From Anaerolineales bacterium (GTDB taxonomy: Bacteria > Chloroflexota > Anaerolineae > Anaerolineales > Villigracilaceae): a stretch of DNA of 64,000 nt. The first letter of the stretch is position 1; the number at the start of each line of letters is the position of its first letter. The notes below the pieces were generated by a model. The model worked only from the letters and a program-made list of their open reading frames with translations, was not told the origin of the DNA and made no database searches. Positions 54,881 to 62,530 of the stretch are shown here, in pieces. The translations under genes were made by a program, and so were the position numbers. The stretch lies in NCBI GenBank assembly GCA_030583925.1, contig CP129482.1, positions 3,038,001 to 3,102,000 of the forward strand, in the 5' to 3' direction.

Positions 54881-56593
54881 ATGGCGACCACGGCAAGGAC
54901 CAAAGCCATCTCCATCAACGACCAGCTCGTCGCAGTCACCAAGCAAGCCACAAGTTTGCGAAGTTCGCTGGATGCCGCAAAAGCGCCCGAAGCCATTGAG
55001 GGATTGAAGAATCTCGAGGGTTCGCTTGAACGTATCAGCGCGGTCCTCGTTCCGTACGAACAACGCTACAGCCACCTACAAGCCCTCGCGGGGATCGGGC
55101 AGATCGTCAACTCCACCCTTGAAATTGACGAGGTTCTACAGATCGTGATGGACACCATCGTCCGCCTCACGGAAGCGGAACGCGGCTTCCTCATGCTGCG
55201 CGACGAACGCGGCGAGATGGCCATCCGCATCGCGCGCAATTGGGAACAGGAATCGATCAATCAGGCGGAAGCGTCTATCAGCCGCACCATCGTTCAGCGC
55301 GTAATCGAGGCGGGCGAAGCCGTGCTCACCACCAACGCCCTCGAAGACCAGCGCTTCAGCGGGCAGGAGAGCGTGATCGCCTTCAACTTGCGTTCGATCT
55401 TGTGTGTGCCGCTGATGGTGAAGACCGAACTGATCGGCGTCATCTACACCGACAACCGAATCCGCACGGGGATATTTTCCGAATCAGACCGCGACCTTTT
55501 GATTGCGTTCGCCAATCAGGCGGCGGTCGCCATTGAGAACGCGCGGCTGTTCTCCTCCCTCAAACGCACGCTCGCCGAAGTGACCGAACTCAAGAACCTG
55601 ATGGACGATGTGTTTGCCTCGATCGTTTCAGGCGTGATCACGGCTGACGTGCAGAATCAGGTCACCCTGTGTAATCGAGCCGCCGCGTCCATTTTGGGAC
55701 ACGCGTCCGCTGAGATCGTCGGAAGAAAAATCAATGATGTGGTTCCGGTGTTTGCCAACGACATCATCCCACATCTTGAGTCGGTGCGGAAAAGCGACAA
55801 GCCGTTGATCGGGCTGGAACTCAGCCAATCGCTCGCGCAAGGCGGCAACGTGGACTGGCGCTTGAACCTTTCGCCGCTGAAGGACGCGGGACAAAAAACG
55901 CAGGGCGTTGCCATCGTGCTGGATGACCTGACCGAACGAAAAAAACTCGAGGCACAGCGCGGGTTGTTGCAACGCATGGTGTCGCCTGCCGTGTTGGATC
56001 AGATTGATCCGAACAGTTTGCAAGTGGGCGGTAAAAAAGTATTCATTACCGTGTTGTTCGCCGATGTGCGCGGCTTCACTTCGTACAGCGAAAAACATTC
56101 GCCGGAGGAATTGGTGGCGGTGTTGAATCAATATCTCGCCGCGGCGGCAGAAGCCGTGCTGGCGCACGAAGGCACCGTAGATAAATTCCTCGGCGACGCA
56201 GTGATGGCGTGGTACAACGCGCCGATCCTGCAACCCGATCACACGTTGCGCGCGGTCAAGTCGGCATTGGCAATCCGCGAGGCGATTGCGAAACTGCACA
56301 ACGAACTTCCGAAAGAAGCGCATCTCGATTTCGGCGTAGGCATCCACTACGGCGAAGCCGTGCTCGGCTGGATCGGCACCGAGAAGCGACTCGAATTCAC
56401 CTCCCTCGGCGACAGCGTCAACACAACCAAACGCATTCAGGAAAATTCCGCAAAGAATCAAATCCTCATCAGCAAAGAGGCATACGAACGCGTGAAAGAC
56501 GAAGTGGACGCCAAACCCTTCGCGCCGCTCACAGTGAAAGGCAAAACGCATCCGCTGGATGTGTTTGAGGTGGTGGGGTTGAAGGGTGGGTAA
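54881..56593 (+). CDS. Class III adenylate/guanylate cyclase with GAF and PAS domains
   Basis: A 570-residue soluble cyclase. An N-terminal helical segment leads to a GAF domain (about 65-225, DEVLQIVMDTIVRLTEAERGFLML), then a PAS domain (about 235-355), then the catalytic domain. The latter has TVLFADVRGFTSYSE with the first metal Asp, VDKFLGDAVMAWYNAP with the second, and EFTSLGDSVNTTKRI. The GAF and PAS sensors would set cyclic-nucleotide output. It is the likely source of ligand for the Crp-type regulator and the cyclic-nucleotide membrane protein in this window. The start follows AAAGGACCCCTC. Its TAA stop belongs to a repeat array. Confidence 0.9.
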   Translation: MATTARTKAISINDQLVAVTKQATSLRSSLDAAKAPEAIEGLKNLEGSLERISAVLVPYEQRYSHLQALAGIGQIVNSTLEIDEVLQIVMDTIVRLTEAERGFLMLRDERGEMAIRIARNWEQESINQAEASISRTIVQRVIEAGEAVLTTNALEDQRFSGQESVIAFNLRSILCVPLMVKTELIGVIYTDNRIRTGIFSESDRDLLIAFANQAAVAIENARLFSSLKRTLAEVTELKNLMDDVFASIVSGVITADVQNQVTLCNRAAASILGHASAEIVGRKINDVVPVFANDIIPHLESVRKSDKPLIGLELSQSLAQGGNVDWRLNLSPLKDAGQKTQGVAIVLDDLTERKKLEAQRGLLQRMVSPAVLDQIDPNSLQVGGKKVFITVLFADVRGFTSYSEKHSPEELVAVLNQYLAAAAEAVLAHEGTVDKFLGDAVMAWYNAPILQPDHTLRAVKSALAIREAIAKLHNELPKEAHLDFGVGIHYGEAVLGWIGTEKRLEFTSLGDSVNTTKRIQENSAKNQILISKEAYERVKDEVDAKPFAPLTVKGKTHPLDVFEVVGLKGG

Positions 56594-56646
56594 TTGGTAA
56601 TTAGTAAGTGGGAGGATTGAATAGAGACTGGAGACTAGAGATTGGT
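56590..56646. repeat. 7-8 bp array between convergent cyclase and peptidase genes
   Basis: Units TAATTGG, TAATTAG, TAAGTGGG, AGGATTG, AATAGAG, ACTGGAG, ACTAGAG, ATTGG. It contains the stop of the plus-strand cyclase (56591-56593) and the stop of the minus-strand peptidase (56635-56637). Confidence 0.87.
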
Positions 56647-57792
56647 TGTCTTGCGACTCATTAACTCCTCCACAAATCTCGTTAACTGCCTCAGCCCCTT
56701 TTCCACCAAACCGACATTGATAAACTCATTCAGCGTGTGCGCGCCGCCGCCAGTCGTGATTCCCAGCACCAGCGCAGGATAGCCGCGGCTCAACGGGATG
56801 TTCGCATCTGTTGATCCCAACGTCAGCGTGGGTTCCAGTCCCTGTTCACGGATGCACTCCTGCGCAAGTTGAATCAGCGGATGAGCCGCATCAATCGCGC
56901 CAGCCGGACGCGCGCCGATGACCTCCGCTTCGAATCTCACTTCGGGCTGGCTCGCCGAATGAATCATTTGCTCCACCTTCGACACCAACTCCGCCAGCGA
57001 CGACTCCCCCTCCGAGCGCAAGTCCAACTCCAGCGACGCTTCCGACGCGATCACATTGATTGACGTGCCGCCTGAAATTTTTCCCACGTTCATCGTCGTG
57101 CGCGGCGATTCGGGCAACTTCATCGAAGTTAACTCCACGACAAGTTTCGACAACTCGTGAATTGCCGACGGCTTGCCATGATCCGACCATGAGTGCCCGC
57201 CCGATGTCCGCGCCGTGATGCGATAGCGTTTCACTCCGATTGCGCGATGATAAACACTGCCCAACGCCATCCCTTCAAGAACCAAATAGGCTGACACGTC
57301 CGCGCCGAAGCGATCCACGACAGCCTTCATCCCGCGCAGATCGCCCAATCCCTCCTCGCCAACATTGGCAACAAACCAAATGTCACGACTCCCCTCTCCT
57401 TTTAGGAGAGGGGCTGGGGGTGAGGTCAGCCCCCACATCAACCCAAACAACGCCGCAACGCCGAGCGAATTATCGCCAATACCGGGACCGAACACCTTCC
57501 CACCCTCGCGCCGAATTGACAAATCCGTTTCACGCGGAAACACCGTATCCAAATGCGCGGATACGATCAATGGCTTTCGAGCGGACGATAGACCATTGAC
57601 CTTTGACCAGAGTTTACCGTCCATAGTCCATCGTCCATATACATTCCCAGCCTCATCCATCGAAACCTCGCGCAACCCCTCGCGCTCGAACAACCCGCGC
57701 ACAAACTCCGCGCGCGCTTGTTCCTCAAACGTCGGCGCGGGAATCTGTTGAATCTCAATCGCAAGTTCAATCACCCGTTCAGCCAGTCCCAA
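56635..57792 (-). CDS. M20-family metallopeptidase
   Basis: A 385-residue zinc exopeptidase. Landmarks are IVSAHLDTVFP (first His/Asp), GPGIGDNSLGVAAL, NVGEEGLGDLRG (catalytic Glu pair), RTSGGHSWSDHGKPSAIHEL for the dimerisation domain, and GGGAHTLNEFI near the end. Two in-frame additions are visible: residues about 52-70 (RWTMDGKLWSKVNGLSSAR) from a GACNNNN/GTCCATN heptamer array and about 122-134 (TSPPAPLLKGEGS) from a CCCCTCTCC palindrome. The start is TTG 57792 at the edge of another array, and the stop is inside an array. The substrate is a peptide or acylated amino acid. Confidence 0.9.
   Translation of the reverse strand: MGLAERVIELAIEIQQIPAPTFEEQARAEFVRGLFEREGLREVSMDEAGNVYGRWTMDGKLWSKVNGLSSARKPLIVSAHLDTVFPRETDLSIRREGGKVFGPGIGDNSLGVAALFGLMWGLTSPPAPLLKGEGSRDIWFVANVGEEGLGDLRGMKAVVDRFGADVSAYLVLEGMALGSVYHRAIGVKRYRITARTSGGHSWSDHGKPSAIHELSKLVVELTSMKLPESPRTTMNVGKISGGTSINVIASEASLELDLRSEGESSLAELVSKVEQMIHSASQPEVRFEAEVIGARPAGAIDAAHPLIQLAQECIREQGLEPTLTLGSTDANIPLSRGYPALVLGITTGGGAHTLNEFINVGLVEKGLRQLTRFVEELMSRKTTNL
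57388..57426. repeat. CCCCTCTCC palindrome inside the M20 peptidase gene
   Basis: CCCCTCTCCT (57391-57400) pairs exactly with AGGAGAGGGG (57404-57413), and GGCTGGGGGTGAGG follows. On the minus strand it encodes SPPAPLLKGEG, a recognisable translated-repeat sequence. It falls between GLMWGL and RDIWFVANVGEEG. Confidence 0.85.
57584..57639. repeat. Eight-unit heptamer array with inverted halves inside the M20 peptidase gene
   Basis: In exact 7-bp register: GACGATA, GACCATT, GACCTTT, GACCAGA, GTTTACC, GTCCATA, GTCCATC, GTCCATA. The left GAC units and right GTC units are complementary anchors, so the array is also a hairpin. It extends the protein just before the IVSAHLDTVFP metal motif. Confidence 0.9.
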
Positions 57793-57838
57793 ATCTCAAT
57801 TCTCCAATTCTCTAATTTACCAATTACCAATTACTTTC
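57791..57838. repeat. 7-8 bp array (CAATTCTC, CAATTAC) between M20 and PfkB genes
   Basis: Units AAATCTC, AATTCTCC, AATTCTC, TAATTTAC, CAATTAC, CAATTAC. It starts at the TTG start codon of the M20 gene and ends 2 nt before the PfkB stop. Confidence 0.82.
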
Positions 57839-57839
57839 T

Positions 57840-58832
57840 TCAAACCTTCCTCGCCAACTTTCTCACCGCCTCCAACCGCGCCTCTGCCAGCCCGGGCAAC
57901 ACTTCAAGCGGATAGAACGCGCCGCCCCCTTCGAGTTTCAACGAGGCGGAAATGCTTCCATAGAAAACACCCTCCAATGGATCGTAATTTTTGCAATACC
58001 CAGCAAGAAAACCGCCGTTGAACGCGTCGCCCGCGCCGGTGGGGTCTGCGATGCGCGCCGGGTACGCGGGAATCTCCACTTTCCGTTTTGTACCCGCGAC
58101 GTAAAGCAGTTGCCCGTTCGCGCCGCATTTCACCACAACATATTCACAGCCATACAACGAGACTGCCTCCGCCATTTTCCACAAATCATGAGTTTCGCCC
58201 CAAAATAAATTACGCAACTCTTGCTCGGAAAGCAACAGCGCCGTCACGCCGTTCAACAACACGGGCAGTTCGCGCCGCGCTTTCGGGGTCATTTTGGCGG
58301 GCGAGGGATCGAGAACGAACGAGTGAACATTTCCCCGCTTCAACCCGGCGATCAATTGATTCTGCGTGGAAAGGTCCATCGGGCAGAACAACGCGGCGCG
58401 CGCCGAATGATATTCCTCAGGGATATCGGTCACCAACAGTCTCCTCGCCTCTTCCGGCTCGCGTTCGGCGGGAGGTTGATACCCAAGCAGCGCTTTGGGG
58501 AACGTCATGCCGCGCCGCGCGAATTGCGTGATCGGGCTTGCTTGGTTCGCCTCGAAGTTTTCAGCGTACGAGATGAATTCGCGCAAATCCACATTCTGCG
58601 GCAGGATTTTGACGCCCTTCGTATCAAAACCGCGCGCTTTGATATCGTTCAACCACGGACGCGGATAATCGTCGCCGACGCGTCCTACCAAGCCGATATC
58701 CGACTCCCAGACTCTCAGTCCCGCCGCCGCGTACAAAAGACTCCCGCCCGGCACATCCAGCCGCGGCTGTCCTTCGGCAGGCATGAGAAATTCACGCGTC
58801 AGATTTCCAAAGACAAGAAACTTGGGAGCCAT
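57840..58832 (-). CDS. PfkB-family carbohydrate kinase
   Basis: A 330-residue ribokinase-fold kinase. The anion-hole/ATP motif is DPTGAGDAFNGGFLAGY near residue 265, with catalytic Asp within GAGD. The N-terminal FGNLTREFLMPAEGQPRLDVPGGSLLYAAAGLRVWE is the substrate-lid region. The sugar or nucleoside substrate is not known. TATAAT (58843-58848, minus strand) ends 10 nt before the ATG with no ribosome site. Confidence 0.88.
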   Translation of the reverse strand: MAPKFLVFGNLTREFLMPAEGQPRLDVPGGSLLYAAAGLRVWESDIGLVGRVGDDYPRPWLNDIKARGFDTKGVKILPQNVDLREFISYAENFEANQASPITQFARRGMTFPKALLGYQPPAEREPEEARRLLVTDIPEEYHSARAALFCPMDLSTQNQLIAGLKRGNVHSFVLDPSPAKMTPKARRELPVLLNGVTALLLSEQELRNLFWGETHDLWKMAEAVSLYGCEYVVVKCGANGQLLYVAGTKRKVEIPAYPARIADPTGAGDAFNGGFLAGYCKNYDPLEGVFYGSISASLKLEGGGAFYPLEVLPGLAEARLEAVRKLARKV

Positions 58833-58941
58833 TTGTTACGCAATTATAAAAGGGAATAAGCCGCGCTTGCGCTGGCGTGAGATCGAACCGGCGCGCAATG
58901 CTAGGGGTTGGGAAAGAAAAATGATTCTCCGGTATTTGGCG

Positions 58942-59050
58942 GGGTAAGCCGCAAAGATCGCAGAGTTCTTTGAGAGAGAAACTCAAAATCGCTGTGGGCT
59001 CTACCGTCTGGCGCTGTCGTGCTCGCGGCGCGAACGGTGTGGCTTAACAC
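58942..59050. repeat. CACTGAGA/AAACTCAAAATC-type element
   Basis: Contains GCCGCAAAGATCGCAGAG and the AAACTCAAAATCGCTGTGGG core, ending GTGTGGCTTA. The core matches 20571-20600. It makes up most of the 265-nt gap between the histidine kinase and PfkB genes; no gene is seen there. Confidence 0.6.
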
Positions 59051-59097
59051 ACTCAATGAGCCGCTCCCAAAAATTCGCCTTGCGCGGCGGATCGGAT

Positions 59098-60363
59098 TCA
59101 TTCCATCAGGGGTTTGGGCTTCGGCTCGGACGGTTGAGGCTGTTGAATAGGCAGTAAAAACGTAAATGTGCTTCCCCTGCCCACTTCACTTTCCGCCCAG
59201 ATCCGCCCGCCGTGCAATTCGACCATCCCCTTTGCCACTGCCAGACCAAGCCCCATTCCCGTGTGACGACGCGTGAGATGCGTCTCCACTTGGAAGAATC
59301 GCTCGAAGATGCGCGACAGATCGCGAGGCGGAATCCCAATGCCGTTATCTTCCACGGCTACTTTGAGATACCCCGATTCCTCGCCCGCACGGATCGTCAC
59401 CCGCCCGCCCGGGTCGGTAAATTGCAGCGCGTTCTTCACCAAATTGCTAAGCGCGATGTTGATCTTCACGCCGTCCGCATCCATATAAAACGGCAGGTCG
59501 GGCTTATCAACCGACAGCGTAACGCCTTGCGATTTCGCCTCATCCTGAAAGGTAAGCGCCACATCGTCCACGATCCGCGCGAGCGACACCTGATTACTCC
59601 GCACGCGCGCTGAACCTTTTTGGTAATTGTCCACATCCGCAAGGTTTTCGACGATCTCTTTCAACTTTGTGGCATTGCGAATGATCGTATCCAGTTGCTC
59701 GCCGTATTGTTCACCGGCAAGCTCGCGCAAAAACGTGGCGTGACCAAGGATCAAGCCGAGGGGCGTACGAAGTTCGTGCGAGGTGATGGCGATAAAATCC
59801 GTTTTGAGGCGTTCGAGTTCCGACATTTCAATGCGAACAGATTTGACCTGCCGGCGCAGGTTGTCGTTTTGCATCGCCTGCGCGGCAAGCGCGCCGAGCG
59901 TGGAGAGGATCGTCAGGTCCTCTTCGTTATAGTGCGCGCCATCCTTCTTGTTGATCGCTTCGAGAACGCCGATCACTTCGCCGCGTGTGATCAGCGGGAC
60001 CGCGGCAAGCGAATGCGTTTCATATTGGGCAATACGATCCGCCGCTTTGAAGTGACGCTGGTCAACCTTCGTATCCTGTATAATCAGCGGTTGACCCTTG
60101 CGGAAGACCCAGCCCGCCGCGCTCCCTGCCAACGGCACTCCGACCGGGCGCAGCGCTTCGCGATGAATCCATGCCATCGAGAGGAAGCGAAGTTCTTTGG
60201 CGGTATCGTCGTATTCGAGAACCGAGGCAAACTCGCTGTTCGTCATCTCGCTGGCTTCGGTGATCACGGTTTGCAGGAACGCTTCGATATCCGGCGCTGT
60301 CGTCAAACCCCGCACCACTTCCAGCAGGCGTTCCAAATGTTCGATCCGCTCGTTGGTTGTCAT
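59098..60363 (-). CDS. GAF-domain sensor histidine kinase
   Basis: A 421-residue soluble kinase. A GAF domain (about 22-170) is followed by a short coiled coil, then the dimerisation/phosphoacceptor helix with His in FIAITSHELRTPLGLILGH, and the HATPase domain with N box LVKNALQF, G1 VEDNGIGIPP, F box IFERFFQ and G2 TGMGLGLAVAKG. No membrane segment is seen, so it senses a cytoplasmic signal. TATAAT (60371-60376, minus strand) ends 7 nt before the ATG, so expression is probably leaderless. It has no adjacent response regulator. Confidence 0.93.
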   Translation of the reverse strand: MTTNERIEHLERLLEVVRGLTTAPDIEAFLQTVITEASEMTNSEFASVLEYDDTAKELRFLSMAWIHREALRPVGVPLAGSAAGWVFRKGQPLIIQDTKVDQRHFKAADRIAQYETHSLAAVPLITRGEVIGVLEAINKKDGAHYNEEDLTILSTLGALAAQAMQNDNLRRQVKSVRIEMSELERLKTDFIAITSHELRTPLGLILGHATFLRELAGEQYGEQLDTIIRNATKLKEIVENLADVDNYQKGSARVRSNQVSLARIVDDVALTFQDEAKSQGVTLSVDKPDLPFYMDADGVKINIALSNLVKNALQFTDPGGRVTIRAGEESGYLKVAVEDNGIGIPPRDLSRIFERFFQVETHLTRRHTGMGLGLAVAKGMVELHGGRIWAESEVGRGSTFTFLLPIQQPQPSEPKPKPLME

Positions 60364-60509
60364 CGCTCGAATTATACAACACGCGCAAGACATACAATGC
60401 TCGCCATAAAAAAGTGGATGATTTTATTTTGGAAATTTCTTGAACACGGATCTGCCGCGTAATCAGGATTACTCAACCCGATCTTTATATCTTTGACTCT
60501 AACCTCCCC

Positions 60510-61658
60510 ATGACGAAACGCTTCTTTCTGACCCTCAACCTGCTCGCCGTACTTTTAGCCGCGTGCGCCCCTTCGACTCCCCCTCCCACAGTGGACATCG
60601 ACGCGGCGGTCACACAGGCGCTTCAAACCGCGCTCGCCCAACTCCAGCCGACGCCGACTCCGCTCCCTACGGAGACGCCAGCCCCCCCTCCGACCGCGAT
60701 CCGCACACCGCCCGCGCTGCCAAACACGTTTGTGGCGGGTCAATTGAATCCGCTGGATGTTCCGCACACATACATCCAAGATACGTGCGAATATTTGCAA
60801 AATAAATGGAACTCGAACAACGCCGCGCCGGGAACGGTGGTCATGGTCATCATGTTCCATGGCATCAATCGAGATTCTGTGGACGACCCCAACGATATCC
60901 TCGTGCCTGATTTCAAAAAGATGATGAACGACCTGAAAGACCAGGGCTTCGAAGCCATCAACATGACTCAAATGGCAGACTTCATGGATCGCAACGCATT
61001 CATCCCACAGCGCTCGGTTCTACTCATCGCTGACGACCGTCATCAAGGAGCGTATTTCGACGATCACTTTCGACCGTTTTACGAATCATATGGCTGGCAG
61101 GTTGTCAACGGCTGGATCAGTTTCGAGGACGGTCCGCGCGCGATCAGCCTCGAGGCGAACATCGCCCTCGAAAAAGAAGGTTGGGTGGATCATCAATCGC
61201 ACGGTTACGTCCACAACATCAACATGAGCGATTCATCCACCGATGAATTTCTCAACACCGAATTCGAGAGATCCATCGCCGATCTGCAAACCAACTTCGG
61301 AAAGACTCCCGTCGGAATCATCTGGCCCGGTGGAAGTTTCGGAGTGCGACCCGTGCAGTTTGCGCGCGCGCATGGCTTCCGCCTCGGCTTCACCATCAAT
61401 CCGCGCGGACCCGTGATGTACAACTGGATTCCGCTCGCCGACGCAACCGACCCCGCGCGCCCTGCCTATCTCCCCGAAGGCTACGTCAATGACCCGCGCA
61501 TGGTCATCCCGCGTTACTGGCCCTCCCAAGTTTCATCCAACATAGACACCGTCCGGCAGATCGGCAACCAAGCCGCCGAATATGCCCAACAGAATAAAGC
61601 CGTCGAACTCGAATACTACGACATCCTCTGCGCGCCAACGTATGGGGCGATACCCTGA
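60510..61658 (+). CDS. Lipoprotein with degenerate polysaccharide-deacetylase (NodB) domain
   Basis: A 382-residue secreted lipoprotein: lipobox LLAAC (about C19), a Thr/Pro-rich linker, then a carbohydrate-esterase-4-like domain. MVIMFHGINRD is the first strand; the normal TFDDG metal motif is replaced by LLIADDRHQGAYFDD, keeping the DD but losing the following Gly. The second motif is HQSHGYVH, and WPGGSFGVRPVQFARAHGF gives the later barrel strands. It may bind or deacetylate surface glycans; activity is uncertain because of the altered first motif. Confidence 0.8.
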   Translation: MTKRFFLTLNLLAVLLAACAPSTPPPTVDIDAAVTQALQTALAQLQPTPTPLPTETPAPPPTAIRTPPALPNTFVAGQLNPLDVPHTYIQDTCEYLQNKWNSNNAAPGTVVMVIMFHGINRDSVDDPNDILVPDFKKMMNDLKDQGFEAINMTQMADFMDRNAFIPQRSVLLIADDRHQGAYFDDHFRPFYESYGWQVVNGWISFEDGPRAISLEANIALEKEGWVDHQSHGYVHNINMSDSSTDEFLNTEFERSIADLQTNFGKTPVGIIWPGGSFGVRPVQFARAHGFRLGFTINPRGPVMYNWIPLADATDPARPAYLPEGYVNDPRMVIPRYWPSQVSSNIDTVRQIGNQAAEYAQQNKAVELEYYDILCAPTYGAIP

Positions 61659-61659
61659 T

Positions 61660-61788
61660 ATGTCATTGCGAGTGGCGCTTCGCGCTGAGCGGAGGACGAA
61701 GTCCGAAGACGAAGCGGCGCCACGAAGCAATCCCCACCACAAGGAGGAGATTGCTTCGGGCGAAAGAACATCGCCCTCGCAATGACAT
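61660..61788. repeat. GTCATTGCGAG palindromic element, copy 7
   Basis: The longest copy (about 129 bp), with ends ATGTCATTGCGAG and CTCGCAATGACAT and an extra GCGCTTCGCGC-type hairpin inside. It starts 2 nt after the stop of the NodB-like gene and ends 11 nt before the methyltransferase start. Confidence 0.9.
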
Positions 61789-61798
61789 TAGACCTTCT

Positions 61799-62479
61799 AT
61801 GAACTCCACCGACTTCACCGCTTACAAAACCCGTTACCGCGCCGCGATCCGCAACGTGCTTGCCGAATCCGAAAAGGGACGGCTCGATGAAGCCGGTTTC
61901 CCCGCCTATTCATCTCCCAACTGGCTCATCAGTTGGCTCTTTTGGAAGCGCATCCTGATCGCAATGAACCGCATCAAACAAACCGCGCCGCACGAACATA
62001 TCCTCGACTTCGGCTGCGGGAGCGGCGTGATGCTTCCATTTCTCGCGCAGCACAGCCAGCGCGTAACGGCAATTGACATTGACCTGCACCCTCTCGAAAA
62101 AGTAATGCAACATATTCCGCTCGCAGAAAATGTACAAGCGCTCGACGCGAACCGCACTCCCCTCGCGAATCTCCCGCCAAAATCATTCGACCTTATCAAC
62201 GCCCTCGACGTGCTCGAACACGTGGACGACCTGCCGCAGACTCTTTCGCAACTGATGAATCTGCTCAAACCGAACGGGCAACTCCTTGTCTCAGGTCCGA
62301 CCGAAAACATTTTGTATCAGATCGGGCGCAAGCTTGCAGGACCCGAATATTCGGGCGCGTATCACGAACGCGGCATCGCCGAAATCAAAAATGAACTCCG
62401 CAAAATTTCACGCGTCGAACACATCGCTACGTTGTACCAGCCGATTCCGTTGTTTGAGATTTTCGCCGCGCACAAGTAA
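61799..62479 (+). CDS. Class I SAM-dependent methyltransferase
   Basis: A 226-residue methyltransferase. SAM motif I is ILDFGCGSGVMLPFLA near residue 69, the acidic loop is AIDIDLHPLEKV, and the LINALDVLEHVDDLPQTLSQL region follows. The fold is of the UbiE/Coq5 or sugar-methyltransferase kind; the acceptor is unknown. The ATG 61799 is chosen because the longer frame only translates the upstream repeat. A GCAAGATG/CATCTTGC hairpin lies directly after the stop. Confidence 0.85.
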   Translation: MNSTDFTAYKTRYRAAIRNVLAESEKGRLDEAGFPAYSSPNWLISWLFWKRILIAMNRIKQTAPHEHILDFGCGSGVMLPFLAQHSQRVTAIDIDLHPLEKVMQHIPLAENVQALDANRTPLANLPPKSFDLINALDVLEHVDDLPQTLSQLMNLLKPNGQLLVSGPTENILYQIGRKLAGPEYSGAYHERGIAEIKNELRKISRVEHIATLYQPIPLFEIFAAHK

Positions 62480-62480
62480 C

Positions 62481-62497
62481 GCAAGATGGCATCTTGC
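62481..62497. repeat. GCAAGATG/CATCTTGC hairpin after the methyltransferase gene
   Basis: Eight-bp perfect arms with a single-base loop, 2 nt past the stop codon. It resembles the first half of the twin palindrome at 17725-17775. There is no T-tract, so it is more likely a dispersed element than a terminator. Confidence 0.6.
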
Positions 62498-62530
62498 GCT
62501 ACAAAATGATAGGGGATGTATACTTAACTC

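Noticed and set aside
58792..58986. Small minus-strand frame of 64 codons upstream of the PfkB gene
   Set aside because: Its sequence is the translation of the CACTGAGA-type repeat and gives no protein signal.
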